Origin: Maribacter forsetii DSM 18668
Lineage (GTDB): Bacteria; Bacteroidota; Bacteroidia; Flavobacteriales; Flavobacteriaceae
NCBI RefSeq assembly: GCF_000744105.1
Contig: NZ_JQLH01000001.1
Span: 2,852,001-2,916,000 of the forward strand
Length of the DNA: 64,000 nt
Direction of reading: 5' to 3'
The notes beneath the pieces were generated by a model, which worked only from the letters and a program-made list of their open reading frames with translations, was not told the DNA's origin and did no database searches. This document shows positions 52,211-59,943 of the stretch, one piece after another. The translations under genes were made by a program, and so were the position numbers. Position 1 is the stretch's first letter. The number at the start of each line of letters is the position of its first letter.

Positions 52211-53416
52211 ATGAACCCGTCTTCCTCTGGTTGGATCGAGAAATATGGTTCGGTAGTTCAAAGACACCAAAACGCTTTCCCAACTTTTGAAGCTTTATAT
52301 GCTACGCTTAAAAAAAGCGGATTTGTATATGGGTTAAATTCTGGCATACCAGAATTTATTGAACTAGAGCATACATTATCTGAAGACGAAAAAGCAAAAA
52401 TTAATTTATTACACGCATTGTTCTATACCTATCGTATTGAAGGTGGTGAAGACTATTCGGTATTTATAGAACAGGTTTTTAAGTTCTATGAAATCTTAAA
52501 AATTAATAATGCTAGTTTTTTTGATAAATGGTTTACGGGGAACAAAACTTCTGCCAAGCTAGAAAAGTTAATGACCTCTAGAATTTATATTGAGGACAAC
52601 ATCATCAGTAAAACCTTCAATAGTCTTATTACCAATTCGCTATTATTCATAGATGTGCTACTCTTTAAACACTTTTTAAACGATTATCCTGCCTTAAAGG
52701 AAAAGGCTGAAGAAATTGAATACCTAGCGATCAATATTACTTATCATGCATTAAGTTCTAAGGAGTTGGACAGAAAAGATAATAAGCTCTCTCAATTGTT
52801 GGCTTCTTCCTTAACCTATATTAGTTGTGCAGAGAATAGCTTTGATGGGTCTTATCGCGAAAGATTGCTTACTAATAAGGATACCTGGGAAAATAGATAT
52901 TTACTAGATATGGCTTGCCTTACCGTTTGGGAAGATCATTCTTTAGATTACACCGAGTCTGAATTTATATTTGGAATAGGAAAGGATCTAGGTTTCGATA
53001 GTACTATTATCTCAACTTCTATTACCGACGTAACAGAATTTTTTAGATTGAATTTTGATACGATACCTTATTTAAAGGAAAAGAATTTGGCAATGCAGTT
53101 TTACGACAGTATGGGCAAACTGGTAAAGAAACTTATTCTTCGCAATAGCAAACGACTGCATAAAGAGCTCTCGCAAAGTGCAGAATTAGTTGCTCTTTTA
53201 TCTAAATCTACAGTGCGAGATTTAAGTGATGAAGAAAAGAAGAAGGTTCAAAATCAACTATTGGATATTTTTAAAAGTATTCCCTCTTTGGCTATATTCA
53301 TACTACCTGGAGGGGCTATTTTACTTCCGATATTCATAAAACTGATTCCCAAGTTATTACCATCGGCATTTGATGAAAATAGAATTGACGAGGAAGAAGA
53401 TTTGTATCGTAAATAA
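52211..53416 (+). CDS. LETM1-related biofilm-associated protein
   Basis: This 401-residue protein is mostly helical. Its C-terminal segment LDIFKSIPSLAIFILPGGAILLP followed by LIPKLLPSAFDE is the LETM1-like membrane motif seen in flavobacterial biofilm-linked proteins. The N-terminal 330 residues are soluble. Mitochondrial LETM1 is a cation/proton exchanger, but that activity is not shown for this group. The gene is single and converges with the LytTR regulator gene. Confidence 0.85.
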   Translation: MNPSSSGWIEKYGSVVQRHQNAFPTFEALYATLKKSGFVYGLNSGIPEFIELEHTLSEDEKAKINLLHALFYTYRIEGGEDYSVFIEQVFKFYEILKINNASFFDKWFTGNKTSAKLEKLMTSRIYIEDNIISKTFNSLITNSLLFIDVLLFKHFLNDYPALKEKAEEIEYLAINITYHALSSKELDRKDNKLSQLLASSLTYISCAENSFDGSYRERLLTNKDTWENRYLLDMACLTVWEDHSLDYTESEFIFGIGKDLGFDSTIISTSITDVTEFFRLNFDTIPYLKEKNLAMQFYDSMGKLVKKLILRNSKRLHKELSQSAELVALLSKSTVRDLSDEEKKKVQNQLLDIFKSIPSLAIFILPGGAILLPIFIKLIPKLLPSAFDENRIDEEEDLYRK

Positions 53417-53440
53417 CTTATTATCAGAATATTAATTATT

Positions 53441-54205
53441 CTACTCTAACCAAAGCTTAAAATCTTTCACCTTTTCTCTGCTAACAATTATTTCATGATC
53501 TGCATTGTTATTCAGTTTGATCTGTAATCTTGAATTGGTATAGGAAACAATGTCTTTTATATGATCAATATTCACATAGAATTTTCTGCTGACCCTAAAG
53601 AATACTTGTGGTTTCAGTTCTTCTTCAAGCTGTTCTAAAGTAGTATCGAGCAAATAATTGCGCCCATCTTTTGTAGCGGCGTAGGTCCCTTTGTTTTCAC
53701 TATAAAAACATTCCACATCTTCTGCATTTATGATTTTCAAATGCTGACCTACCTTCGCCGTAAATCGCTTTTTATACTCGCGCTCAAGCGGATTTACCAA
53801 TAATTTCTTGATATCTTCAAAATCTAGAGCGATTTTACTTGGCTCATTTTCAGACTTAAACATTTTCCTATACTTAACTACGGCTTGTTCTAAATCTTCA
53901 TCATCAATTGGCTTTAATAAGTAATCTATACTATTCAATTTAAAAGCTTTAAGTGCATACTCATCAAAAGCGGTGGTGAAGATGATGGCGCTATGTACCT
54001 CTATTACATCGAAAATTTCGAATGAGAGTCCGTCCGACAATTGAATATCCAAGAAAATTAAATCGGGATGTTCATTCTCTTGAAACCAATTAATAGCTTC
54101 TTCTACAGAATGCAACATGGTAGAAACATTTAAATCTAAACTTTCTAACATTCTGCCCAAACGTCTTGCCGCTGGTTTTTCATCTTCAATGATAATGGTC
54201 TTCAT
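53441..54205 (-). CDS. LytTR-type response regulator
   Basis: This 254-residue regulator has a receiver domain (residues 1-115) with phospho-acceptor Asp53 in LIFLDIQLSDG, acidic pocket EDE at 7-9 and Lys near 97 (LLKPID). A LytTR DNA-binding domain covers ~140-254 (VECFYSENKGTYAAT; FFRVSRKFYVNI). It is the last gene of the operon that begins with the LytS-like kinase, with the 2TM genes between them. Confidence 0.92.
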   Translation of the reverse strand: MKTIIIEDEKPAARRLGRMLESLDLNVSTMLHSVEEAINWFQENEHPDLIFLDIQLSDGLSFEIFDVIEVHSAIIFTTAFDEYALKAFKLNSIDYLLKPIDDEDLEQAVVKYRKMFKSENEPSKIALDFEDIKKLLVNPLEREYKKRFTAKVGQHLKIINAEDVECFYSENKGTYAATKDGRNYLLDTTLEQLEEELKPQVFFRVSRKFYVNIDHIKDIVSYTNSRLQIKLNNNADHEIIVSREKVKDFKLWLE

Positions 54206-54238
54206 GGTCTGTATTTATATTTACTAGGATAGTACTTT

Positions 54239-54604
54239 TTAGTCGTTGTATGAATTTATGTATTTCTGAATTTTACGTTCTTCCCATTTCTTCATGTACC
54301 ATGAAATATTGCCAAAAACAATAATTCCATGAATAGCCAGTATAATTCCCCAAACTATAGTGGTACCGTAAACGTTCCAATTTATCCAATCTAAAAACTC
54401 TGGATTACCAAATGCTTCTTTGCTTACCAAAATGAAAACGAACTTATGTCTTAAGAAGTACAAAATGATATTTATGATCAGAAAAACCAATACGTGATTA
54501 TAGAAGCGCTTTATACTTGCCACTTTTTCTTTTGCTCTTTCATACTTAGAAAAACTACTGTCCTCTCCATTAAAAAGATAATTATTTGCTCGTTCAGTTT
54601 CCAT
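54239..54604 (-). CDS. 2TM domain protein
   Basis: This two-helix 2TM protein (SKYERAKEKVASIKRFYNHVLVF … NISWYMKKWEERKIQKYI) is of about 121 residues. An ATG at 54628 is possible but overlaps the previous stop by 23 bp. ATG at 54604 sits one base after that stop (TAA-T-ATG) and gives the usual N-terminus. Unlike the others, its loop before WEERKI lacks the NPLFGK-type sequence. It is the 2TM copy nearest the response regulator gene. Confidence 0.8.
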   Translation of the reverse strand: METERANNYLFNGEDSSFSKYERAKEKVASIKRFYNHVLVFLIINIILYFLRHKFVFILVSKEAFGNPEFLDWINWNVYGTTIVWGIILAIHGIIVFGNISWYMKKWEERKIQKYINSYND

Positions 54605-54605
54605 A

Positions 54606-54944
54606 TTATCTAAATTTTTCAAATTCACGTTTATCTTCCTCCATATATTTGCTTATTTGGCGAGCTTCCCAGTCTTTACCTAAAACCGGATGGTAATCAA
54701 AGACTTTGACTGCGTGAAAAACCAAGCCTATTCCCCAGAAAAAAGGCGTTATAAATGTGCCAAAATTCACCAATGCATCATATAAAGATTCCCCTTCCCA
54801 TATTCTTATCATCACATTCATTGCTACTATAAAAATATTTACCAAAATGTAAACGGTTAAATGAATATAAAAACCCTTTAAATCTTTAACCTTCTTTTCT
54901 GCATTTGCTAATGCATCTGACTCATCTACCATTGAAATTTCCAT
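54606..54944 (-). CDS. 2TM domain protein
   Basis: This protein of about 112 residues has the 2TM pattern AEKKVKDLKGFYIHLTVYILVN, a second helix FFWGIGLVFHAVKVF and the end DYHPVLGKDWEARQISKYMEED. An ATG at 54974 would overlap the upstream gene by 29 bp; ATG at 54944 follows the upstream TAA by one base, exactly as at the next gene. It is close in sequence to its neighbour at 54946, so it arose by tandem duplication. Confidence 0.82.
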   Translation of the reverse strand: MEISMVDESDALANAEKKVKDLKGFYIHLTVYILVNIFIVAMNVMIRIWEGESLYDALVNFGTFITPFFWGIGLVFHAVKVFDYHPVLGKDWEARQISKYMEEDKREFEKFR

Positions 54945-54945
54945 A

Positions 54946-55284
54946 TTATCTAAATTTTTCAGCATCTCGTTCATCTTGCTCTACATATTTATTGATTTGG
55001 CGCTGCTCCCAATCTTTGCTGAAGAAAGGACTATATCCAAATACTTTAGCGGCATGAAATGCCAAACCTATTCCCCAGAAAAACGGAGTAGTTAAAGTAC
55101 CGATGTTAAATAAAGCCTCTGTGAACGAAGCTCCGCCAGACATAATCCCCATAATGGTAATTGTCATAAGAAACAGATTTACGAGTACGTAAACAAGTAA
55201 GTGAATATAAAACCCCTTTATCTCTTTTACCTTCTTTTGGGCTCTTAGTAATTTATCCGATTGTTCAAATTCGTTTAGCTCCAT
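54946..55284 (-). CDS. 2TM domain protein
   Basis: This 112-residue 2TM protein has RAQKKVKEIKGFYIHLLVYVLV, FFWGIGLAFHAAKVF and SPFFSKDWEQRQINKYVEQDE. Its start overlaps the end of the preceding gene by 10 bp, which suggests translational coupling. 2TM domains are two-helix membrane modules of unknown function found almost only in Bacteroidota. Confidence 0.85.
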   Translation of the reverse strand: MELNEFEQSDKLLRAQKKVKEIKGFYIHLLVYVLVNLFLMTITIMGIMSGGASFTEALFNIGTLTTPFFWGIGLAFHAAKVFGYSPFFSKDWEQRQINKYVEQDERDAEKFR

Positions 55285-55565
55285 CTTCTTGTATTTTCTT
55301 CTTGTTGTAAAAACTCTTGTAATTTTCTTTCTTCCCAGTCTCTGCCCGTAAACGGATTCAAGTTAAAGATTTTATTTGCTTTAAAAAATAAGCTAATACT
55401 TAAACCGAATACTACCCAAAGAAACCAGGCATTCCTCCATTCATTAAAATAATAATTGATTGTCGCTACAATGATAATGGTTACAATAGCCGATCCTACT
55501 TTTCTATAAAATTTTCTAATTTCTTCAACTCTTGCTTTTGCTCTTGTATATTTTGTGTTTTCCAT
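55275..55565 (-). CDS. 2TM domain protein (divergent)
   Basis: This 96-residue protein has YTRAKARVEEIRKFYRKVGSA, two hydrophobic segments and FNLNPFTGRDWEERKLQEFLQQ. The helix-1 to helix-2 loop is shorter and the aromatic pattern differs from its neighbours, so it is the most diverged copy. It overlaps the next gene by 10 bp and follows the previous by 21 bp. Confidence 0.82.
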   Translation of the reverse strand: MENTKYTRAKARVEEIRKFYRKVGSAIVTIIIVATINYYFNEWRNAWFLWVVFGLSISLFFKANKIFNLNPFTGRDWEERKLQEFLQQEENTRRWS

Positions 55566-55586
55566 GATCTTTAGTCTTTTAGGTTA

Positions 55587-55868
55587 TTATTCTTGCATGA
55601 ATTCTTTGATCTTTCTTTCTTCCCAATTCTTACCGAATAACGGGTTATAGTCAAAGGCATAAAGTCCGTTCATTAATAGACCGAATCCCCAACCAAGTGC
55701 CGGAAAAATAAACCAAAGAAAACTTGTAGTATTATAATTGATATATGCTAAAAATGGTATGACGATACAGTAGGCAAATAAATTACCGTAAAAGCCTTTT
55801 ATAGCTTGTACTTTTTCTTTTGCCTTTTCATACTTATAATTGCTGTCTGTTGTGAAGCTTGATTCCAT
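55587..55868 (-). CDS. 2TM domain protein
   Basis: This 93-residue protein has YEKAKEKVQAIKGFYGNLFAY, FPALGWGFGLLMNGLYAF and DYNPLFGKNWEERKIKEFMQE. It is very like the C-terminal domain of the kinase at 56487-57809, sharing KGFYGNL … YCIVIPFLAYIN. It probably split from or gave rise to that domain. Confidence 0.85.
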   Translation of the reverse strand: MESSFTTDSNYKYEKAKEKVQAIKGFYGNLFAYCIVIPFLAYINYNTTSFLWFIFPALGWGFGLLMNGLYAFDYNPLFGKNWEERKIKEFMQE

Positions 55869-56011
55869 CTTTTTAAAGTTTTAGTGATTACTAATTTATT
55901 TCTATACTTCAAATTTCGGCAGATTGTACAGGTTTTGAAAAAATGAAATACCCAGTTGTAATTTTTCACGACTGAATTGTAGAAAGCATGTTCTTAGACT
56001 ATTGAGAGGCC

Positions 56012-56464
56012 TTAAAATCCGTAGTTTTTCTTTGCGCTGGCAATCTGTTCCTCTTCTGTAGTTTCGGGAAAAAGTATGTATTTAGGAGCAATTATAGGCT
56101 TAGCACTAGTAACGTTAATCTTGGTTATTGAACCAAAGGGGAATTTGCCTTCGGTTAGCACCAACAATACATTTTGCATCTCAGCGTACTCTTTACTAGC
56201 TGCTGTAATAATTTCAGCCTCCCCTTTCAATTGAAAGCCTTTCTGCTTTAAAATATCTATAAAGCTGATACAGACATTTTTATTGGCAATAACATTTTTA
56301 ACCGTTTGTGGTGATGCTATATTTGCTACTATAATTATATCATCTCCAAAAAAACTGTATATTTCTTTGGGTGACACATTGGGTATGTTATCAGCAGAAG
56401 AGGTTGCCAACCAGCATAATACACTATCGCTAATAGCTGCTTTTATCTTTTTTGTTAGCTTCAT
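56012..56464 (-). CDS. PNPOx-like FMN-binding split-barrel protein
   Basis: This 150-residue protein has VLCWLATSSADNIPNVSPKEI, then IASPQTVKNVIANKNVCISF and FQLKGEAEI, typical of small flavin-reductase-like split barrels. It starts 22 bp after the kinase stop, so it lies inside the two-component operon. Its role there is unclear; a redox input is possible but unproven. Confidence 0.78.
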   Translation of the reverse strand: MKLTKKIKAAISDSVLCWLATSSADNIPNVSPKEIYSFFGDDIIIVANIASPQTVKNVIANKNVCISFIDILKQKGFQLKGEAEIITAASKEYAEMQNVLLVLTEGKFPFGSITKINVTSAKPIIAPKYILFPETTEEEQIASAKKNYGF

Positions 56465-56486
56465 AGTGTTTCCGTTTAAAATTCAT

Positions 56487-57809
56487 TCAGAATCTATCAT
56501 CTTCCATATACTGTTTTATTTTTCTTTCTTCCCAGCCTTTTCCAAACAGCGGATTATAACCATATGCTTTTAAACCATGGGCTATTAAACCAATACCCCA
56601 ACCCATAGCAGGGAAAATAACCCAAACAAAACTGGTAGTCTTAAAATTTATATAGGCAAGAAAAGGTATAACAATACAATAAGAAGTAAGGTTACCATAG
56701 AATCCTTTAATGAGTTCTACCCTTTCTTTTGCTTTCTCATAGCGCTTGGCGCTTATATGGGAATCTTGTGTTTCTCGAAAAGAAATTGCATTTGTAAGCA
56801 TAGGTAAACGTACCTTAAACTCTTTAGCGGTCTTAAAAATCTGCATTTCCTTTTTGGTAAGAATGGCATAACGTTGATGAATGTTCTGTAGCCCCACACC
56901 ACTACTCTTTTTAACTACTTGTTTTTCTTGTAAATTGTTGACCACGTACAAGTACCCGTCTTCTTCATATATTCTAATGTGCAGTGGTTTTGAAGAGGTT
57001 ACCACATTATGCTTCACTGCATTCTCTAATAACAACTGTAGGGATAATGGTACTATTTTAGCCTCAGGATCTAGTGCCTCATCAGGAATTTCAAATACGA
57101 TACTATCTTCAAAACGCATTTTTAGAAGACGAACATAGGTTCTTGCAAATTTTAGTTCTTCGTCGACCGAAATAAGATTTTTGCTCTTCTGCTCCAATAC
57201 GTATCTATACACCTTAGATAGCGAAGTCGTAAATTTTTGCGCCTGCATAGGATCTTCCTCAATAAGGCTGGTCAATACATTTAAGCTATTAAAAAGAAAG
57301 TGAGGGTCTAACTGATTCTTTAAAGCATCGAACTTTGCCGATGCTGAACCTGCAATAATTTTTTGTTCTTTTACCTTGGTATCTTGTAAGGCTTTATAGA
57401 AGTAGAAAGCGTGTAAAAACAATGAAACTACTAGGGTAACCAACAGCGCATAGAAGTAGTATTGTAACCTTTCTCCGGCTACGTACTGTTCAAAGCTTTT
57501 ACCAAATATATAGATTTCAGTAAACGCTCGTACAGCACCAAATCCCAATACCGTAAGTACAATAGAGCCAGCGGCACCGTACCATAACCGTTTTTGCGTT
57601 TCATTCTCCCATGTATACTTTTGAGAGATATAGTCGCTGAAATACATATTAACCATAGATAGCACAAAAGAATACAGCAAGGCTATACCAGTAAATTGTA
57701 ATTCACCATATAATCTTATGCTTTCCCAATCAGATAGAAGCAACCGAACTAGTTCCATAACCAAGGCTATGATTATTGCTGTCCTTACTACCTTTAAAAA
57801 ACTACTCAT
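56487..57809 (-). CDS. LytS-type sensor kinase fused to a 2TM domain
   Basis: This 440-residue protein has about four N-terminal membrane helices (residues ~8-140), then the His_kinase domain with phospho-acceptor His170 in NQLDPHFLFNSLN and an N box LLLENAVKHN near 264. From residue ~355 a 2TM domain follows (RYEKAKERVELIKGFYGNL … NPLFGKGWEERKIKQYM). The membrane domain at the C-terminus is unusual for this class and is shared with five separate downstream proteins. The partner regulator gene closes the same operon. Confidence 0.9.
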   Translation of the reverse strand: MSSFLKVVRTAIIIALVMELVRLLLSDWESIRLYGELQFTGIALLYSFVLSMVNMYFSDYISQKYTWENETQKRLWYGAAGSIVLTVLGFGAVRAFTEIYIFGKSFEQYVAGERLQYYFYALLVTLVVSLFLHAFYFYKALQDTKVKEQKIIAGSASAKFDALKNQLDPHFLFNSLNVLTSLIEEDPMQAQKFTTSLSKVYRYVLEQKSKNLISVDEELKFARTYVRLLKMRFEDSIVFEIPDEALDPEAKIVPLSLQLLLENAVKHNVVTSSKPLHIRIYEEDGYLYVVNNLQEKQVVKKSSGVGLQNIHQRYAILTKKEMQIFKTAKEFKVRLPMLTNAISFRETQDSHISAKRYEKAKERVELIKGFYGNLTSYCIVIPFLAYINFKTTSFVWVIFPAMGWGIGLIAHGLKAYGYNPLFGKGWEERKIKQYMEDDRF

Positions 57810-58045
57810 GTTTATAAGCTTAAATTGATTGCTTTCTAATTTTTAAAATTAGGGATTTCCTTTTAGACGTATACCTCTTTCTGAAAATGTCCTAGATAAA
57901 AGCAAACATGAAGCCTTTTCTTCTCAAAAAATAAAAATATATTCTGAATTGTACTATCTAGTAGCTGAACTGTATTTTAAACTAACCGAAACTATTGTTA
58001 TCTAATTGATATAGAATCTTCTTGATCGTTAATATTTTATAAAAG

Positions 58046-58071
58046 ATATATATAACATATGTTATATATAT
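58046..58071. repeat. 26 bp perfect palindrome upstream of the DinB gene
   Basis: Arms ATATATATAACAT are centred on CATATG. It lies in the 337 bp spacer between the divergent kinase and DinB genes, at the edge of the plus-strand array. It could be an operator or a hairpin; the rest of the spacer shows nothing else clear. Confidence 0.75.
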
Positions 58072-58111
58072 TCTATATTGGAAGTATATACAACCTTAAT
58101 GTTATATGTAC

Positions 58112-58128
58112 TATTGTTGTGTGCAATA
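58112..58128 (+). repeat. Cassette-specific repeat, DinB unit start
   Basis: TATTGTTGTGTGCA (58112-58125) is the exact reverse complement of TGCACACAACAATA (58620-58633) after the DinB gene. Confidence 0.85.
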
Positions 58129-58146
58129 TGACAAAACCAATCTGAA

Positions 58147-58614
58147 ATGACAAAAAGTGAACAACTGGCAAGCCGACTTCGAGAAGTAATCCTAAACGGA
58201 ACTTGGATTGCAAATACGAATATTAAAGACCAAATAGAAAATTTAGATTGGAAAATTGCTACGAAAAAAGTTGAATCTCTAAATACAATTTCAATTTTAG
58301 CTCAACATATTCATTATTTCATAGTCGGAATAAAAAACGTATTTGATAATGGAAAACTTGAAATTAGAGATAAATATAGTTTCGAATTTCCACCAATTGA
58401 ATCACAAACGGAATGGGAAGTATTTCAAAATAAATTTTGGAACGACACGGAAAAACTTGCTGAATTAATCGAAGAAATGCCCGAAGAGCGCCTTGATGAA
58501 AATTTTGTGGACGAAAAATATGGAAATTATACACGGAATATTGACGGAATGATAGAACACAGTTATTATCATTTAGGTCAAATCTCATTGATAAAAAAGT
58601 TTATTAACGTATAA
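58147..58614 (+). CDS. DinB family protein
   Basis: This 155-residue four-helix DinB-like protein has the metal histidines in LAQHIHYFIVG and MIEHSYYHLGQISLIK. DinB/YfiT proteins include thiol transferases and many of unknown role. Coding is AT-rich and the unit is bracketed by an exact 14 bp inverted pair, so it appears to be a mobile cassette. It is divergent from the sensor-kinase gene. Confidence 0.85.
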   Translation: MTKSEQLASRLREVILNGTWIANTNIKDQIENLDWKIATKKVESLNTISILAQHIHYFIVGIKNVFDNGKLEIRDKYSFEFPPIESQTEWEVFQNKFWNDTEKLAELIEEMPEERLDENFVDEKYGNYTRNIDGMIEHSYYHLGQISLIKKFINV

Positions 58615-58619
58615 AATAC

Positions 58620-58825
58620 TGCACACAACAATATATATAAAACATAGTTAATATAGGCTATCCGAAAGGCTTTTGTGTATTTTCGGAGACCGCCAAATTT
58701 TTAAATTTGGCTTTTAGTAAAATAAAGATAAAAAGAAAAATTTAAAAATTCGGCTCGTGTATAATCCGAAACGATAGCGTCTTTTAACACGCTACGTTTC
58801 ATATACGGAGACGTTGTGTGTAAGC
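58620..58825 (+). repeat. Cassette-boundary palindrome, fullest copy
   Basis: This ~205 nt spacer starts TGCACACAACAATA and ends CGGAGACGTTGTGTGTAAGC. Inner parts fold back: ATATATAAAACATAG near the start matches the complement of CTACGTTTCATATACGG near the end, and CCAAATTTTTAAATTTGG sits in the middle. The core TTTTGTGTATTTTCGGAGAC (58671) recurs at 59811 and 63095 and, inverted, at 26631-26680. Confidence 0.88.
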
Positions 58826-58831
58826 TAAAAG

Positions 58832-59758
58832 ATGAAAAATTCAATTCTTATTTTAACAATTATTTTTTGTGGAATAATCGGAAAAGCCCAATCTATTGAA
58901 AAGATTGTACTTGATGAAAATGATGATCTCAGCGGTTATTATTTAGCAGTAAAACCTCAAACTGAAAAAATAGATGCAGTTTTAGTACTTCTTCCTGGTT
59001 TTGGACAAAATGCTGAAAGTATTTTTCCTGAAACAAAATTACACAATGTCGGGTACCTAAATAACATTTTGACAATTGGATTTGCATCTGGGACAAAACT
59101 ATATGCAGACAAAGAAACGCAAGTGAAAATTTCAATTGTTCTTAAAGATGTACTTGATAGATATGAAATAGAGAATACAAAATTTGTAATAGGTGGTTTT
59201 TCGGCAGGTGGTACTGTCGCTCTACGATACGCTGAATTATGTAAGCAGTATCCTGACAAATTCCCAATTAGCCCTAAAGGTGTTTTTGTCGTGGATTCGC
59301 CTATAGATATTTTCAAATTTTATGAATTACTAGAAGAAAATATTGAAAATAAGTATAGTCAGATTGCAGTTCAAGAAGCTGAATGGGTAACGAATCTTAT
59401 AAAAGAGGATCATGGAATACCAAAAGACAATATTGATTATTACAAAGAAATAAATCCATTTTCAATGAAAAAAAAATATGGAGAAAATGAAAAATGGCTC
59501 AAAGATATGGCAGTTAGAACATATCATGATGTCGATATTGAATGGAGACTTGTTCAACGAAACCAACCTGTAAGTACACAAAGCTATCTAGTAACTTCAG
59601 AATTAATAAATCGTCTTTTATTAATGGGTAATCAAAAAGCGGAATTTATGCAATCTTACAAAACTGGCTACAGAAGTAATGGAACTAGACACCCCCATTC
59701 TTGGTCAATTGTGGATGAAGTTGAATGTATTCAGTGGGTGAAAAAGATTGTGGAATAA
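58832..59758 (+). CDS. Secreted alpha/beta hydrolase
   Basis: This 308-residue protein has a signal peptide (ILTIIFCGIIGKAQ) and an alpha/beta hydrolase fold. LVLLPGFGQNAES forms the oxyanion region, Ser124 in GGFSAGG is the nucleophile and the final His is in HPHSW. It resembles esterase-like periplasmic hydrolases. It is bracketed by GTTGTGTGTA (58813) and TACACACAAC (59762), an exact inverted 10 bp pair, and so looks like a cassette gene. Confidence 0.83.
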   Translation: MKNSILILTIIFCGIIGKAQSIEKIVLDENDDLSGYYLAVKPQTEKIDAVLVLLPGFGQNAESIFPETKLHNVGYLNNILTIGFASGTKLYADKETQVKISIVLKDVLDRYEIENTKFVIGGFSAGGTVALRYAELCKQYPDKFPISPKGVFVVDSPIDIFKFYELLEENIENKYSQIAVQEAEWVTNLIKEDHGIPKDNIDYYKEINPFSMKKKYGENEKWLKDMAVRTYHDVDIEWRLVQRNQPVSTQSYLVTSELINRLLLMGNQKAEFMQSYKTGYRSNGTRHPHSWSIVDEVECIQWVKKIVE

Positions 59759-59761
59759 GCC

Positions 59762-59943
59762 TACACACAACAATACCTAACGTAATGCGGATTTTAGGGT
59801 AAAATCGAAAGGTCTGTGTATATTTATGAAGTCGCTAAATCTTATGGATTTAGCTTTATAACAAAAAAAGAAAAAGCAAAACAGTAAGCTTTAGCTTCGT
59901 GCTAAGACGGAAACGAAAGGTTTCCTTGCCTCCGCACTACGCT
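59762..59943 (+). repeat. Cassette-boundary palindrome, cut by IS110 copy 2
   Basis: It starts TACACACAACAATACCTAAC and contains TCTGTGTATATTTATGAAGT and CTAAATCTTATGGATTTAG. It then has CTTTAGCTTCGTGCTAAGAC and GAAACGAAAGGTTTCC before the IS110 core at 59944. The region 59882-59943 also matches 21248-21310 inverted. The expected far end (as at 58810) is displaced by the IS element. Confidence 0.85.
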
